Positions 8,630 through 17,743 of a stretch of DNA of 64,000 nucleotides are shown here, one piece after another; within the stretch, counting starts at the first letter, position 1; each line of letters begins with the position of its first letter. The notes under the pieces are model-generated. The model was not told the DNA's origin and searched no databases. It worked only from the letters and a program-made list of their open reading frames with translations. A program made the position numbers and the translations under genes. Origin of the DNA: CAVPHV01 sp963821095 (GTDB taxonomy: Bacteria > Actinomycetota > Acidimicrobiia > Spongiisociales > UBA5794); the NCBI GenBank assembly GCA_963821095.1, contig CAWGCJ010000022.1:378761-442760 (forward strand). Direction: 5' to 3'.

Positions 8630-9036
8630 GTGAAACACCAATTCCCGATCAGCGTCCGGTTCTACGAACTCGATCCATACCGCCACGTCAACCACGCCGT
8701 CTACATCCAGTACTTCGAAGCGGCTCGTGTTGAGTTGCTGCGCGAGGCCGGGTCTGACCCTCCAGGGGATGATGGACGACGGTGTCATGATCGTCGTCAC
8801 CGACATTGCGACACGGTTCCTCCGGTCGGCCGAGGGGAACGACGATCTCGTGGTCGAGACCGAGGTGCTGGAGTTCAAGCGGGTTACCTCCCGCTGGCGC
8901 CAGCAGACTGGTGCGAAACGGCGAAGTCATCGTCGAACAAGAACTCGGTGCTGCTGTCACCAATCTCCAGGGGCGACCGATTCGATTCCCCGAGCCGATG
9001 GTCGAGCGTCTCCGTCCCTACCTCCTAGAGTCGTGA
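8630..9036 (+). CDS. Hotdog-fold acyl-CoA thioesterase (two frameshifts)
   Basis: 4-hydroxybenzoyl-CoA thioesterase/YbgC-like single hotdog protein of about 134 residues once two extra bases are removed (near 8755 and near 8905). The N-terminal part has RFYELDPYRHVNHAVYIQYFEAAR with the catalytic Asp and HVNH motif. The middle part, GMMDDGVMIVVTDIATRFL, is one frame on. The C-terminal part, RLVRNGEVIVEQELGAAV, is another frame on. Each shift is +1, the first beside a GGG run. The total length is a multiple of three after correction, so sequence error is more likely than decay. GTG 8630 fits the leaderless box; ATG 8624 is the alternative. Confidence 0.75.
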
Positions 9037-9766
9037 CGGTCGAAGCGATCGAAGCGGCGGCAGCGGTCGCATGGCCTCCGACGGAGTCGACGACGATCGG
9101 CGAGTGGACGCTTTCAGCCGGCGACGGCTTCTCCCGCCGGCGGAACTCGGCGGTACCGGCAGGGCCGGTGCCCGATGACCTGGAACGGCGCCTCGCCGAT
9201 GTCGCCGAGTGGTATCGCGTGCGGGCCCTTCCGACGATCTTCCGGATCAACCCGACCTGCGATCCGGCGATCGACGCCGTCCTCGCCGACGATCGGCTAC
9301 TCCATCGACGCCCCGACGCTCGTGATGCGGCGGGCGACAGAGCCGAGCGGAGCAGGTCCGCGACGTGCTCGAGTCCCCCGTCGCTACCGATGACTGGATC
9401 TCGGCGGAGATCGGCGCTCTGGGCATCGATCCGTCACAGGCCGGTCCCTGGCTCGCGACACTGGCACGGATCCCCGGCCCTGCAGCGTTCGTCAGCCCTG
9501 CGGTGGCGGGGCTTCCGGTCGGCGCGGGTCTCGGCGTAGTGGTGGGCGACCATCTCGGCGTGTTCGAGGTCGTGGTCGATCCGGCCCACCGAAGGCAGGG
9601 TCATGCCACCCGGATGATGGGTGCGCTCCACGCATTCGGCGCGCGCTCGGGGGCGGCGACCGCGTTCCTCCAGGTTCTGGAGAACGACGAACGGGCGATC
9701 GGCCTGTACCAGTCGGTCGGATACGAAGTGTCCCACCGCTACTGGTACCGCCGGTCTGATGCGTAG
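9033..9766 (+). CDS. GNAT family N-acetyltransferase (two frameshifts)
   Basis: About 243 residues after removing two extra bases (near 9295 and near 9350). The C-terminal GNAT domain shows LGVFEVVVDPAHRRQGHATRMM, the acetyl-CoA pyrophosphate-binding R/Q-x-x-G-x-G/A motif, then AFLQVLENDERAIGLYQSVGY. The N-terminal half (ADVAEWYRVRALPTIFRI) resembles tandem or degenerate GNAT proteins. GTG 9033 overlaps the hotdog stop by 4 bp (GTGA), suggesting coupling. Acceptor substrate unknown. Confidence 0.75.
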
Positions 9767-9789
9767 CGGCCGCTCGCGTCCGCTGAGAG

Positions 9790-10473
9790 CTAGTTGCTCG
9801 CGTTCTGCGAAGGCAGGTTCGGAATCAGCCAACTCAGCAGCGCATCTTCGCTCCTGGTCTGCAGCGTTGCCTTCCCCGGTCCGGTGAGATCGACGACCAG
9901 GCCTTCTCCGCCGAAGATGGTGCTCTTCCACCCGGCAACCTTGCGGACCTTGAAGTCCATGCCCTCAGTGAATGTGACCAGGTGCCCGGTATCGAACGTG
10001 AAGCGCTCACCCGGGCCGAGCGTGATCTCCTCGATGGCGCCATACGATGAGACGATGAGCGTCCCCGTCCCATGGACCTTCAACATGACCAGGCCTTCGC
10101 TTGCGAAGAACGTCTTTGCTCCGCTCCACTTCGTATCGATGTTGAGCGACGGCGACGACGCGATGTAGCTCCCGCTCTGGACCATCAGCGACTCGCCGGT
10201 GAGTTCCAACACCTTCATGTCGCCGGGGAGGGCCGGGGCAACGTAGATCGTCCCGCCGGTTGCTGGCGCCGTGTATGTGTTGAGGAAGAAGCTCTCCTTC
10301 CCGAACGTCGCTCGGCCGAGCGACTTCAGGAATCCGCCGCGTGCTTTGGTCTGGAGTTCGAGATCCGAGGACATGGCAACCATGGCACCGGCCTCAACGA
10401 CGATGTCCTCGCCGGGATCCAGGGCCACCTTGGCCGTGGCGAATGCGGGTCGGTAGTCGACATCGATCTTCAT
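9790..10473 (-). CDS. AIM24 family protein
   Basis: 227-residue beta-rich protein of the TIGR00266/AIM24 family, with EAGAMVAMSSDLELQTK, a FLNTYTAP segment and GLVVDLTGPGKATLQTRS near the C-terminus. Its biochemical role is unknown; the family name comes from a mitochondrial biogenesis gene. A GAGGAGCG ribosome-binding site precedes the ATG. Convergent with the GNAT gene. Confidence 0.88.
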   Translation of the reverse strand: MKIDVDYRPAFATAKVALDPGEDIVVEAGAMVAMSSDLELQTKARGGFLKSLGRATFGKESFFLNTYTAPATGGTIYVAPALPGDMKVLELTGESLMVQSGSYIASSPSLNIDTKWSGAKTFFASEGLVMLKVHGTGTLIVSSYGAIEEITLGPGERFTFDTGHLVTFTEGMDFKVRKVAGWKSTIFGGEGLVVDLTGPGKATLQTRSEDALLSWLIPNLPSQNASN

Positions 10474-10581
10474 GACGCTCCTCTCGTACGGATGGCGTCG
10501 ACCCTACCGGGCGCGACCCGGAGCATGGGTCAACCTGATGCATCCGGTTCGCTACGCTCGCGACTGCTGGCGGGGGAGAGC

Positions 10582-10655
10582 GGGCCCGTAGCTCAGCTGG
10601 TTAGAGCAGGCGACTCATAATCGCTTGGCCGCAGGTTCGAGTCCTGCCGGGCCCA
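10582..10655 (+). tRNA. tRNA-Met(CAT), elongator or Ile2
   Basis: 74-nt cloverleaf: acceptor GGGCCCG/CGGGCCC, D-arm GCTC...GAGC, anticodon stem GGCGA/TCGCT with loop CTCATAA (anticodon CAT), T-arm GCAGG-TTCGAGT-CCTGC, discriminator A, CCA not encoded. The anticodon stem lacks the three G-C pairs of initiator tRNA, so it is elongator Met, or a lysidine-modified Ile tRNA, which cannot be separated by eye. Confidence 0.93.
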
Positions 10656-11017
10656 CAATAGGTTGCGTGTACTTCCGTCGAGACCTCTTCGGTCTCGACG
10701 TCGTGCCGTGTGGGGTGGCATCCTGTTGCCTCGCGGCGTGTTTCCTCAGGTGTCGGTTGGTGTGGTCCGGGTGTGGCTTCGGTGGTCGTTGAAGGTTCGA
10801 GTCCTGCCGGGCCCACAATCGGTTGCGTGTACTTCCGTCGAGACCTCTTCGGTCTCGACGTCGTGCCGTGTGGGGTGGCATCCTGTTGCCTCGCGGCGTG
10901 TTTCCTCAGGTGTCGGTTGGTGTGGTCCGGGTGTGGCTTCGGTGGTCGTTGAAGGTTCGAGTCCTGCCGGGCCCACAATCGGTTGCGTGTACTTCCGTCG
11001 AGACCTCTTCGGTCTCG
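10634..11017 (+). repeat. 160-bp tandem repeat containing the tRNA T-arm/3' end (2.4 copies)
   Basis: Exact or near-exact copies start at 10634, 10794 and 10954; the last stops at 11017. Each begins with the T-loop, T-stem and acceptor end of the tRNA gene (GGTTCGAGTCCTGCCGGGCC), so the first unit starts inside the real tRNA. Each carries the hairpin CGAGACC-TCTTC-GGTCTCG (10679-10697, 10839-10857, 10999-11017), which could act as tRNA transcription terminator. Short open frames across the array are repeats of one another and not genes. The stretch 10656-11078 holds nothing else. Confidence 0.95.
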
Positions 11018-11078
11018 TGGTGTGACGTACGTTGGCACACCACACTCCGCCTGACGATGAATCGGGAACCCCCGAAGC

Positions 11079-11084
11079 TAGGCT
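11079..11084 (+). promoter_or_regulatory. Leaderless-type -10 box TAGGCT
   Basis: TAGGCT ends 6 bases before ATG 11091 of the VOC gene, with no Shine-Dalgarno sequence. It favours ATG 11091 over GTG 11088. Confidence 0.45.
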
Positions 11085-11090
11085 GCGGTG

Positions 11091-11474
11091 ATGAGCTTGC
11101 GATGGCAGTCCATCGTCGTCGACACCGTCGATCCCGGCTCGCTGGGACGGTGGTGGGCGGACTTCCTCGGCTGGCGTATCACCTTCGAAGACGCCGACGA
11201 ACTGGTCCTCGAACCGCCGGTGGGCTCACCCGAAGACGGTACCTCTCCCGACCTCCTGTTCGGACGGGTTCCGGAAACCAAACACATCAAGAACCGCCTT
11301 CACATTGACCTTCGCCCTGACGATCAGGAGCGGGAGGTCGCCCGAGCGGAAGCGCTCGGTGCGTCCCGAATCGACGTCGGGCAGACCGACGATGTGACGT
11401 GGGTGGTGCTCGCTGATCCCGAAGGCAACGAGTTCTGCATTCTGCAGGCGCAGGTACCCGACGAAACGCCCTAG
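11091..11474 (+). CDS. VOC (glyoxalase-like) family protein
   Basis: 127-residue vicinal-oxygen-chelate fold protein. It starts SLRWQSIVVDTVDPGSLGRWW and has a second half HIDLRPDDQEREVARAEALGA and VLADPEGNEFCIL, the usual end of glyoxalase-like domain proteins (Glu in PEGNEFC as possible metal ligand). Reaction unknown. Convergent with, and overlapping by 4 bp, the oxidoreductase gene on the minus strand. Confidence 0.85.
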   Translation: MSLRWQSIVVDTVDPGSLGRWWADFLGWRITFEDADELVLEPPVGSPEDGTSPDLLFGRVPETKHIKNRLHIDLRPDDQEREVARAEALGASRIDVGQTDDVTWVVLADPEGNEFCILQAQVPDETP

Positions 11475-12577
11475 GCCAAGAGTCCGTTGTCGATCGACAG
11501 CCGTCGGAACTCGGTGGGACTGTCCGCGTGCGCAAAGCGGCGGGGCCGGCCTTCGTCCAGGGCGGAGAGGTGGGCGGCCTCCACGAAGACCTGGGCGCTC
11601 AGCACCTCGTTCTGGGTGACCCGGAATGGATCGCTCGCCTCGACCGCATCCCGGAACGCAGCGTGTGCACGCTCATAGGTCGCGTGGAACCGGGGCTGGA
11701 ACTCCGCGTAGTCGCCCTCAAGAGCGGTCATGTGGAACGTCTTCGACGCGGGGTGGAGCTCACCGCCTGCAGTCCAGAGTTCGACGGGGATCGGGCCCGG
11801 ATACCCGGCGAACCGGCCAACGTGGATGGTGCCTTCGGTGCCGATGAGGTAGGTCTCGTTGTTGTAGCCGGAGGCATGGGTCCGGCTCAGGTCGAGGCGA
11901 CCGATCGTGCCGGACGGCGTCGTGAAGCCGACGAAAGCGGTGTTGCCTCCTTCGTCGACGGGGCTGTCGTAGTGCTTGGCGTTGAGCATGCGTGCCCAGA
12001 CCTCATCGGGGTATTCGCCGAGGAGCCAGAGCGCCTCATCGGCGACGTGGATTCCCATGTCGATGATGAGACCGCGGCTGGTATACGTCGGCGGGGGAGG
12101 GAACTGGTCGCGAAGGATCGAGCGGATCTCACGGATCGGCCCGATCAATCCGTCGTCCATCAATCGCTTGGCATGGAGCAGCGCCTCGTCGAATCGGCGC
12201 TGGAGTCCGATCTGAATGAGTGTCCGGTCGGTTCCTACGGCTTCAACGAAGTCGAACGCTTCAGGCAGATCCGAGGTGAGCGGCTTCTCCAGATACACCG
12301 GGATGCCGGCTTCGACGAACGGCCGCGCATCGCGGGCGTGGTCTTTGGTATGCGACGAGATGATCACGGCATCGAGGTCCGCGCCGGCGATCATCTCGCG
12401 AGGGTCGGTGAACGTCGGTGCCGTCGGCTCGTCGAGAATCTGTGCTGCTTCCTCGGCCGCAGCGAGGACCTCATCGCCGACGGCAACGATCGAGTGACCC
12501 TGTTCCTTGACGATCTGGCCGTGCACCCGGCCGATCCGTCCCACACCAAACAGCCCGTACCGGAATTGCCTTGCCAT
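11471..12577 (-). CDS. Gfo/Idh/MocA family oxidoreductase (inositol 2-dehydrogenase-like)
   Basis: 368-residue NAD(P)-dependent oxidoreductase. N-terminal Rossmann motif GLFGVGRIGRVH, catalytic Lys in the EKPLTSDLPEA motif, and the substrate-domain motif IIDMGIHVADEALWLLGE with the conserved D...H pair are present. This arrangement is closest to myo-inositol/scyllo-inositol dehydrogenases, but substrate assignment is tentative and no other inositol genes are nearby. ATG at 12577 is chosen because homology and a GAAGGG ribosome-binding site start there. Confidence 0.88.
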   Translation of the reverse strand: MARQFRYGLFGVGRIGRVHGQIVKEQGHSIVAVGDEVLAAAEEAAQILDEPTAPTFTDPREMIAGADLDAVIISSHTKDHARDARPFVEAGIPVYLEKPLTSDLPEAFDFVEAVGTDRTLIQIGLQRRFDEALLHAKRLMDDGLIGPIREIRSILRDQFPPPPTYTSRGLIIDMGIHVADEALWLLGEYPDEVWARMLNAKHYDSPVDEGGNTAFVGFTTPSGTIGRLDLSRTHASGYNNETYLIGTEGTIHVGRFAGYPGPIPVELWTAGGELHPASKTFHMTALEGDYAEFQPRFHATYERAHAAFRDAVEASDPFRVTQNEVLSAQVFVEAAHLSALDEGRPRRFAHADSPTEFRRLSIDNGLLA

Positions 12578-12679
12578 AGAAGGGCCCTTCTCAAGCCGCT
12601 GCGTGTGTTCGCCTGGCGATGCTACCAACCGAAGTCCTCGCCACCTGCCGAAGGTGCGGCCGATGGCGTGGACCGGTCG

Positions 12680-12685
12680 TAGGAT
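12680..12685 (+). promoter_or_regulatory. Leaderless-type -10 box TAGGAT
   Basis: TAGGAT ends 8 bases before ATG 12694 of the XdhC gene. Confidence 0.4.
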
Positions 12686-12693
12686 TGGGCGCC

Positions 12694-13722
12694 ATGAAGC
12701 ATGCACTCGAAGAAGCTCAACGGTTGGGACAGGATGGCCGAACCGTGGCGGCCGCAACATTGGTGAGCGTGGACGGGTCGGTGCCGCGCCGCTCGGAAGC
12801 CCGTCTGTTGGTCTCGTCCGATGGGGCGACTATCCGGGTCGGTGAGCTTCGGCTGTGTCGAAGCCGATGTCGCCGCCCATGCCGAAGCGGTCCTCGAGAG
12901 CGGCGAGCCGCGCCTCGTGTCCTACGGCCTGAGCGACGAAGACGCTTTCGGACTCGGCCTCACCTGCGGTGGAGCGATGGAGGTGTTCATCGAGCCATGG
13001 ACGAGCCTCGCTGCCGACCTGGGCGGAGCACCCGATCCCGCAGTTCATGGGCGTGATGGCGACCGTCATCGACGGACACGGTCGAGGAGGTCACGCGCTG
13101 TTCAACCGCGATTCCGGCGTCTGGTCGGGCGATCTGTCGCCGATCGACGGTGACGAACTCGCTGGCGACGTCGAAGTCCACCATCGCGGGGGAGAAGGCC
13201 CGCATCGTGGAGGTTGGAGGTTCGCGCATCTACCTCGAACCTGTGGTCGCTCCACCGAGGTTGCTCATCTACGGTGCCGGCCACACGGCCCAGGCACTCT
13301 GCGCGGCCGCAACCGCCATCGGTTTCCGGGTGACCGTGGCCGATCACCGGCCCGGGCTTGCGGACTCCGATCAGTATCCAGATGCGGCCCAGGTGCTCGT
13401 CGGTTGGCCGGCCGATATCGTGCCGCTCGTGTCACCGGACGACCGCACCTACGCCGTCTGTCTCGCCCACAACGCGGAAGTCGAAGATGTACTCCTCCCG
13501 TTGCTCGCCGACGCCGGAGCGTGTTACATCGGCGTACTCGGGAGCCGCCGCAACCAGGCGGCCCGCAAGCAGCGTCTCGCCGAGGCAGGTATGTCGCCAG
13601 AACACACAGAGCTTCTCTACGGACCGGTCGGGCTCGGAATTGGCGCGCTCACCCCGGAAGAGATCGCTGTCTCCATCGTTGCCGAACTGGTCACGGTGCG
13701 CCGCAACCACCCTGTCGCCTGA
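12694..13722 (+). CDS. XdhC family protein (molybdenum cofactor insertion; three frameshifts)
   Basis: XdhC/CoxI-family protein, which sulfurates and inserts molybdenum cofactor into xanthine dehydrogenase-type enzymes. Removing three extra bases (near 12836, 13020 and 13160) gives about 341 residues: N-terminal VAAATLVSVDGSVPRRSEARLLVS, middle GLGLTCGGAMEVFIEP (CGG motif), then the C-terminal Rossmann domain PRLLIYGAGHTAQALC and VLGSRRNQAARKQRL. All three shifts are +1. It directly precedes a BMP-type nucleoside importer and SurE, which suggests purine catabolism. No molybdenum hydroxylase subunits are in the window. Confidence 0.82.
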
Positions 13723-13766
13723 ACGGCCACACCGCCGGACTCGTCGACGGGCCCTTGTGGCGCGCG

Positions 13767-13823
13767 CTAGAACCCATTCCATCTAGAGTCCTCCGTACGG
13801 ATCGTCGCGCGCTGCGGCGATCC
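13767..13823 (+). promoter_or_regulatory. Possible regulatory region of the BMP transporter operon
   Basis: Contains an inverted repeat CTAGA-N10-TCTAG (13767-13786) overlapping a TAGAGT -10-like box, then a hairpin GGATCG...CGATCC (13799-13823) before the GAAGGGAGAG ribosome-binding site. Operator and leader function are inferred only from symmetry and position. Confidence 0.3.
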
Positions 13824-13858
13824 GACGACTGATACAAGGAACACCGAAGGGAGAGCCA

Positions 13859-14998
13859 ATGGCTCGGAACAGATGGACGTTCATGGTCGCTCTGATGATG
13901 GTGCTTGCGATGGTCGCAGCAGCATGCAGCAGTGACGATGGCGGCGACGATACGACGACGACGGCGGCGGCGGCGTCAGGCGGCGACGAGACGACGACGA
14001 CGGCCGCCATGGAAGAGGGCGAAGAGTTCAAGGTCGCGTTCGTCCACGTCGGACCGACGGCAGACAAGGGATGGTCCTGGGCACACGATCAGGGCGCTCA
14101 GTATCTTGAGGCCAACATGCCAGGTGCCGTGATCACGACGCTCGAGAGCATCCCCGAGGGGCCTGACTCGCAGCGTGTGTTCGAGGACCTTGCTGCTGAC
14201 GGAAACGTGCTGATCTTCGGCACGTCGTTCGGCTACATGGATCCGATGCTCGCCGCAGCCGAGAACTTCCCGGACGTTGCCTTCATGCACGCGACCGGGT
14301 ACAAGACCTCCGACAACATGGGCAACTACTTCGGCGCTGCCGAAGAGGGTCGCTACCTCTCAGGTATGGCCGCCGGCGCACGCAGCGAGACGGGCGAGAT
14401 CGGGTACGTTGCAGCGTTCCCGATTCCCGAGGTGCTGCGCGGCATCAACGCGTTCACGCTCGGTGCCCGCGAGATCAATCCTGACGCCACTGTTCAGGTT
14501 GTCTGGACGTCGACGTGGTTCGATCCACCAACCGAGGGTGACGCAGCACAGGCGCTGCTCGACGCAGGCGTCGACGTGATCGCTATGCACCAGGACTCAT
14601 CCGCACCGGGCCAGGCGGCCGAGGCCGCCGGCGCAGGCTGGGTTGGCTACAACACCGACATGTCCGAATTCGCACCGGAGGGTTGGCTCACGGCTGCTAC
14701 CTGGGATTGGGGCCCGTACTACCTGGCGACCGCCGAAGCGGTCACGGCCGGCACCTGGGCGCCCGAGGCCTTCTACGGCAACATGGCGGACGGCATGGTC
14801 AACATTGCACCGCTCGGTCCGTCGGTCTCCGACGAGACGGCGGCGCTCATCGAGACGCGGATGGGCGAGATCATCGCTGGGACCTTCTCGGTCCTCCCGG
14901 ATCCGATTGTGAACCAGGCTGGCACCGAGCAGCCGCTCGGTGACATCTTCAGCATGGACTACTTCGTCGAGGGAGTCATCGGCAGCCCGACCGGCTGA
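13859..14998 (+). CDS. BMP family ABC transporter substrate-binding lipoprotein
   Basis: 379-residue extracytoplasmic binding protein. A lipoprotein signal ends in MVAAAC (lipid Cys near residue 23), followed by a Thr/Asp-rich linker. The BMP/PnrA domain has VGPTADKGWSWAHDQGAQYL, FGTSFGYMDPMLAAAENFPDV, GAAEEGRYLSGMAAG and the C-terminal YNTDMSEFAPEGWLTAATWDWG. Family members bind purine or other nucleosides. A strong terminator follows (15022-15047), so the much more abundant binding protein is probably made apart from the ATPase and permeases downstream. Confidence 0.93.
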   Translation: MARNRWTFMVALMMVLAMVAAACSSDDGGDDTTTTAAAASGGDETTTTAAMEEGEEFKVAFVHVGPTADKGWSWAHDQGAQYLEANMPGAVITTLESIPEGPDSQRVFEDLAADGNVLIFGTSFGYMDPMLAAAENFPDVAFMHATGYKTSDNMGNYFGAAEEGRYLSGMAAGARSETGEIGYVAAFPIPEVLRGINAFTLGAREINPDATVQVVWTSTWFDPPTEGDAAQALLDAGVDVIAMHQDSSAPGQAAEAAGAGWVGYNTDMSEFAPEGWLTAATWDWGPYYLATAEAVTAGTWAPEAFYGNMADGMVNIAPLGPSVSDETAALIETRMGEIIAGTFSVLPDPIVNQAGTEQPLGDIFSMDYFVEGVIGSPTG

Positions 14999-15021
14999 TC
15001 GACGCTCCAACCAGTTGATCC

Positions 15022-15047
15022 GAGGGCCCCGCATCTGCGGGGCCCTC
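15022..15047 (+). terminator. Strong hairpin terminator after the BMP gene
   Basis: GAGGGCCCCGC and GCGGGGCCCTC form a perfect GC-rich stem with an ATCT loop, 23 bp after the stop codon. There is no T tract, as often in high-GC actinobacteria. Confidence 0.8.
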
Positions 15048-15077
15048 GTGCGTTGTGACCACCTCGGATTGTCTGGC

Positions 15078-15083
15078 TAGGAT
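15078..15083 (+). promoter_or_regulatory. Leaderless-type -10 box TAGGAT
   Basis: TAGGAT lies 6 bases before ATG 15090 and just after the terminator, giving the ATPase/permease genes their own promoter. Confidence 0.5.
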
Positions 15084-15089
15084 GCCGGC

Positions 15090-16631
15090 ATGCCGAGCGC
15101 CGATCAGAGCAGCACGCCCCCAGCGGTAGAGCTTCGCAAGATCGATAAGTCGTTCTATGGGGTTCTCGCCAACGCCGATGTCGACTTCAACCTCGCTCGG
15201 GGCGAGGTCCACACCCTTCTTGGCGAGAATGGTGCCGGCAAGTCGACCCTCTGCTCGGTCATCGCCGGCCTCTACCGACCGGACTCCGGCGAGATGCTTA
15301 TCGACGGCAGTCCGATCGTTCTGAAGTCGCCGAAGGACGCCCTCGCGGCCGGAATCGGCATGGTGTACCAGCACTTCCGCCTCGTATCGAATCTCACCGT
15401 GGCCGAGAACCTCGCGCTCGGGAATCCAGAGGTTGGTCTGCGTCTCTCGCAGAGCGAACTCGAAGCCGAAGCACGTGAACTCGGTGAGCGCTACGACTTC
15501 CCTGTTGATCCGACGGCTCGCATCTGGCAGCTCTCGGTCGGCCAACAGCAGCGGGTCGAGATCCTCAAACTCCTCTACCGCGATGTCCGCATCCTGATCC
15601 TCGATGAGCCAACCGCCGTGCTCACCCCGCAGGAGGGGCAGGCGTTGTTCAGGGCCATGCGAACTCTGGCAGACGAAGGCCGGTCCCTGATCTTCGTCTC
15701 ACACAAACTCCACGAGGTGAAGCAGGTCTCCGACCGAGTCACGGTCCTCCGCGAGGGTCGGGTCGTCGGCAACGTCGACACCGCTGATGCCGAGCCGCGC
15801 GATCTGGCCCGCATGATGGTCGGCAAGGACCTCGTGCTCCCTACACGGGCGCCGAACGAATCCATCGGGGACCCCGTCCTGGTGGTCGATGATCTGAAGG
15901 TCCGGGACGATCGTGGCCTCGACGCTGTCGACGGACTCTCGATCACGGTGAGTGCCGGCGAGGTCGTCGGCATCGCGGGGGTCTCCGGCAACGGCCAACG
16001 TGAGCTTGCACAAGGCATCGTCGGACTGATGAAGGTCGCCGGCGGATCCGTCCATCTCCAGGGCAAGGACATCACAGGAACGACCCCCCTCAAGTCGATC
16101 AAGGCCGGTATCGCATACGTGCCGCAGAGCCGCCTCGGGATGGGGCTTGCCCCCGGTCTTGACACGGACGACAACCTCGCGCTGAAGCAGTTCCGCGAAC
16201 CGCCGTACTCCAAAGGACCCATGCTCTCCCCGAAGGCATTCAAGACCAGGGGCGCCGAACTCATCGAGGAGTTCGACGTGCGCGGCGTGCGTCCGGGTCT
16301 GCCGATCCGCCTTCTCTCGGGCGGCAATCTCCAGAAGGCACTCATCGCGCGCGAGGTCACCCAGGATCACTGCGTGCTGATCGCCCGGTCGCCGACCCGA
16401 GGGCTCGATGTCGGTGCAACGGCGGTGGTCCGCGACCAGATCCTCGCCGAACGGGACCGAGGCATCGCCGTCCTTCTGATATCGGAAGATCTCGACGAGT
16501 TGCTCGCGCTCTCCGATCGCCTACTCGTCATCTACGAGGGGCAGATCGTCGGTGAGATGCCGGCATCCGAGGCAACTGCCGAGCGCCTCGGGCTGCTCAT
16601 GTCCGGCCATTCCGAGGAGCAGTCAGCATGA
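15090..16631 (+). CDS. Nucleoside ABC transporter ATP-binding protein (two ATPase domains)
   Basis: 513-residue duplicated ABC ATPase of the BMP/NupO or sugar-importer type. The first half has Walker A GENGAGKST, signature LSVGQQQRVEILK and Walker B ILILDEPTAVLTP. The second half has a degenerate Walker A (GVSGNGQREL), signature LLSGGNLQKALIAREV and ARSPTRGLDVGA in place of a normal Walker B, as usual for the weak second site. The stop overlaps the next gene by 4 bp. Confidence 0.93.
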   Translation: MPSADQSSTPPAVELRKIDKSFYGVLANADVDFNLARGEVHTLLGENGAGKSTLCSVIAGLYRPDSGEMLIDGSPIVLKSPKDALAAGIGMVYQHFRLVSNLTVAENLALGNPEVGLRLSQSELEAEARELGERYDFPVDPTARIWQLSVGQQQRVEILKLLYRDVRILILDEPTAVLTPQEGQALFRAMRTLADEGRSLIFVSHKLHEVKQVSDRVTVLREGRVVGNVDTADAEPRDLARMMVGKDLVLPTRAPNESIGDPVLVVDDLKVRDDRGLDAVDGLSITVSAGEVVGIAGVSGNGQRELAQGIVGLMKVAGGSVHLQGKDITGTTPLKSIKAGIAYVPQSRLGMGLAPGLDTDDNLALKQFREPPYSKGPMLSPKAFKTRGAELIEEFDVRGVRPGLPIRLLSGGNLQKALIAREVTQDHCVLIARSPTRGLDVGATAVVRDQILAERDRGIAVLLISEDLDELLALSDRLLVIYEGQIVGEMPASEATAERLGLLMSGHSEEQSA

Positions 16632-17743
16632 GCCGTCGCTTCATCGTCGAACCGCGTGGTCTCGCACCCTGGTGGCTCAAGCTGCTCATTCCGATTGGGT
16701 CCGTGATCGCAGCGATGCTCCTCGGAGCGGTCTTCCTCGCGATCACCGGCAACGACTGGGTTGAGGTCTACCAGAAGATGGCCGACGCAGCGTTCGGTTC
16801 CGGACGCGGATTCGCCGAGACGCTCGTATCCGCCACCCCCCTCATCCTTACCGGTGTGGCTGCCGCCATCGCCTTCAAGATGCTGGTCTGGAATATCGGT
16901 GGAGAGGGACAGCTGATCTTCGGTGCCATCACCGCGGCTGGCGTTGGGATCTGGCTGGCCGATTCAACTCCACAGGTCATCGCCGTCGTTGCGGTCGTGA
17001 TCGCCGGTGCGGTCGGTGGAGCGTTCTGGGCTTCGTTGGCGGCCGTTCCCAGGGTGTACCTCGGGACCAACGAGATCATCACGACGCTGATGCTGAACTT
17101 CATTGCTCTGAACCTCATGCAGTACCTCGTGCTTGGCAGTTCGAGTCCGTGGCGTGATCCCGAGGCGACGCAGTTCCCTCAGGGCCGTCCCATCCTCGAC
17201 GCGGGACGTATCCCAGAGTTCTTCCACCGCCTCGACTGGGGCCTGTTCATCGCCATCGGCGTCGCGGTGATCGCCTGGTTCGTGATTAGCAAGACGCGGA
17301 GCGGGTTTGAGTACCGCATCGTGGGCGACTCGTTCGATACCGCTCGCTATGCGGGTATCAGGGTGCCGAAGAAGGTTCTTGGTACGTTCCTCTTCTCCGG
17401 AGCCGCCGCCGGCCTCGCTGGTTCGATTCTCGTTGCAGGAATCCTCGGCAAGATGGATCCGCGGTCCCTCGACCTCGGACTCGGTTTCACCGGCATCATC
17501 GTCGCCGCGCTGGCCCGCCTCAACCCCATCGCCATCATCCCGGTTGCGATTCTGATGGGGGCGTTGAACAACGCGGGGCCATCGCTCCAGTCGATCGGTG
17601 TGCCCTCGGCGACGGTCCAGATCCTCCAGGGTGCGATTCTGATCTTCGCCGTCGCAGGCGAGTTCCTGATCTCGAACCGGATTCACCGCCCTGACCCCAT
17701 CGCTGGTGAGGCGAAGGCAGAGCCGGAGGCGAAGGCAGCATGA
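16628..17743 (+). CDS. Nucleoside ABC transporter permease (NupP-like)
   Basis: 371-residue inner-membrane permease with about ten hydrophobic segments. It carries the BMP-transporter permease motifs FAETLVSATPLILTGVAAAIAF, WNIGGEGQL and YLGTNEIITTLMLNF. First of the two permeases that form the heterodimeric channel. Starts at ATG 16628 inside the ATPase stop and overlaps the second permease by 4 bp. Confidence 0.92.
   Translation: MSRRFIVEPRGLAPWWLKLLIPIGSVIAAMLLGAVFLAITGNDWVEVYQKMADAAFGSGRGFAETLVSATPLILTGVAAAIAFKMLVWNIGGEGQLIFGAITAAGVGIWLADSTPQVIAVVAVVIAGAVGGAFWASLAAVPRVYLGTNEIITTLMLNFIALNLMQYLVLGSSSPWRDPEATQFPQGRPILDAGRIPEFFHRLDWGLFIAIGVAVIAWFVISKTRSGFEYRIVGDSFDTARYAGIRVPKKVLGTFLFSGAAAGLAGSILVAGILGKMDPRSLDLGLGFTGIIVAALARLNPIAIIPVAILMGALNNAGPSLQSIGVPSATVQILQGAILIFAVAGEFLISNRIHRPDPIAGEAKAEPEAKAA

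Noticed and set aside
10663..11045. Several overlapping open frames at the 160-bp repeats, and the thought of a CRISPR array
   Set aside because: The proteins are repeats of each other and contain the translated tRNA end. The units are contiguous with no unique spacers and there are no cas genes.
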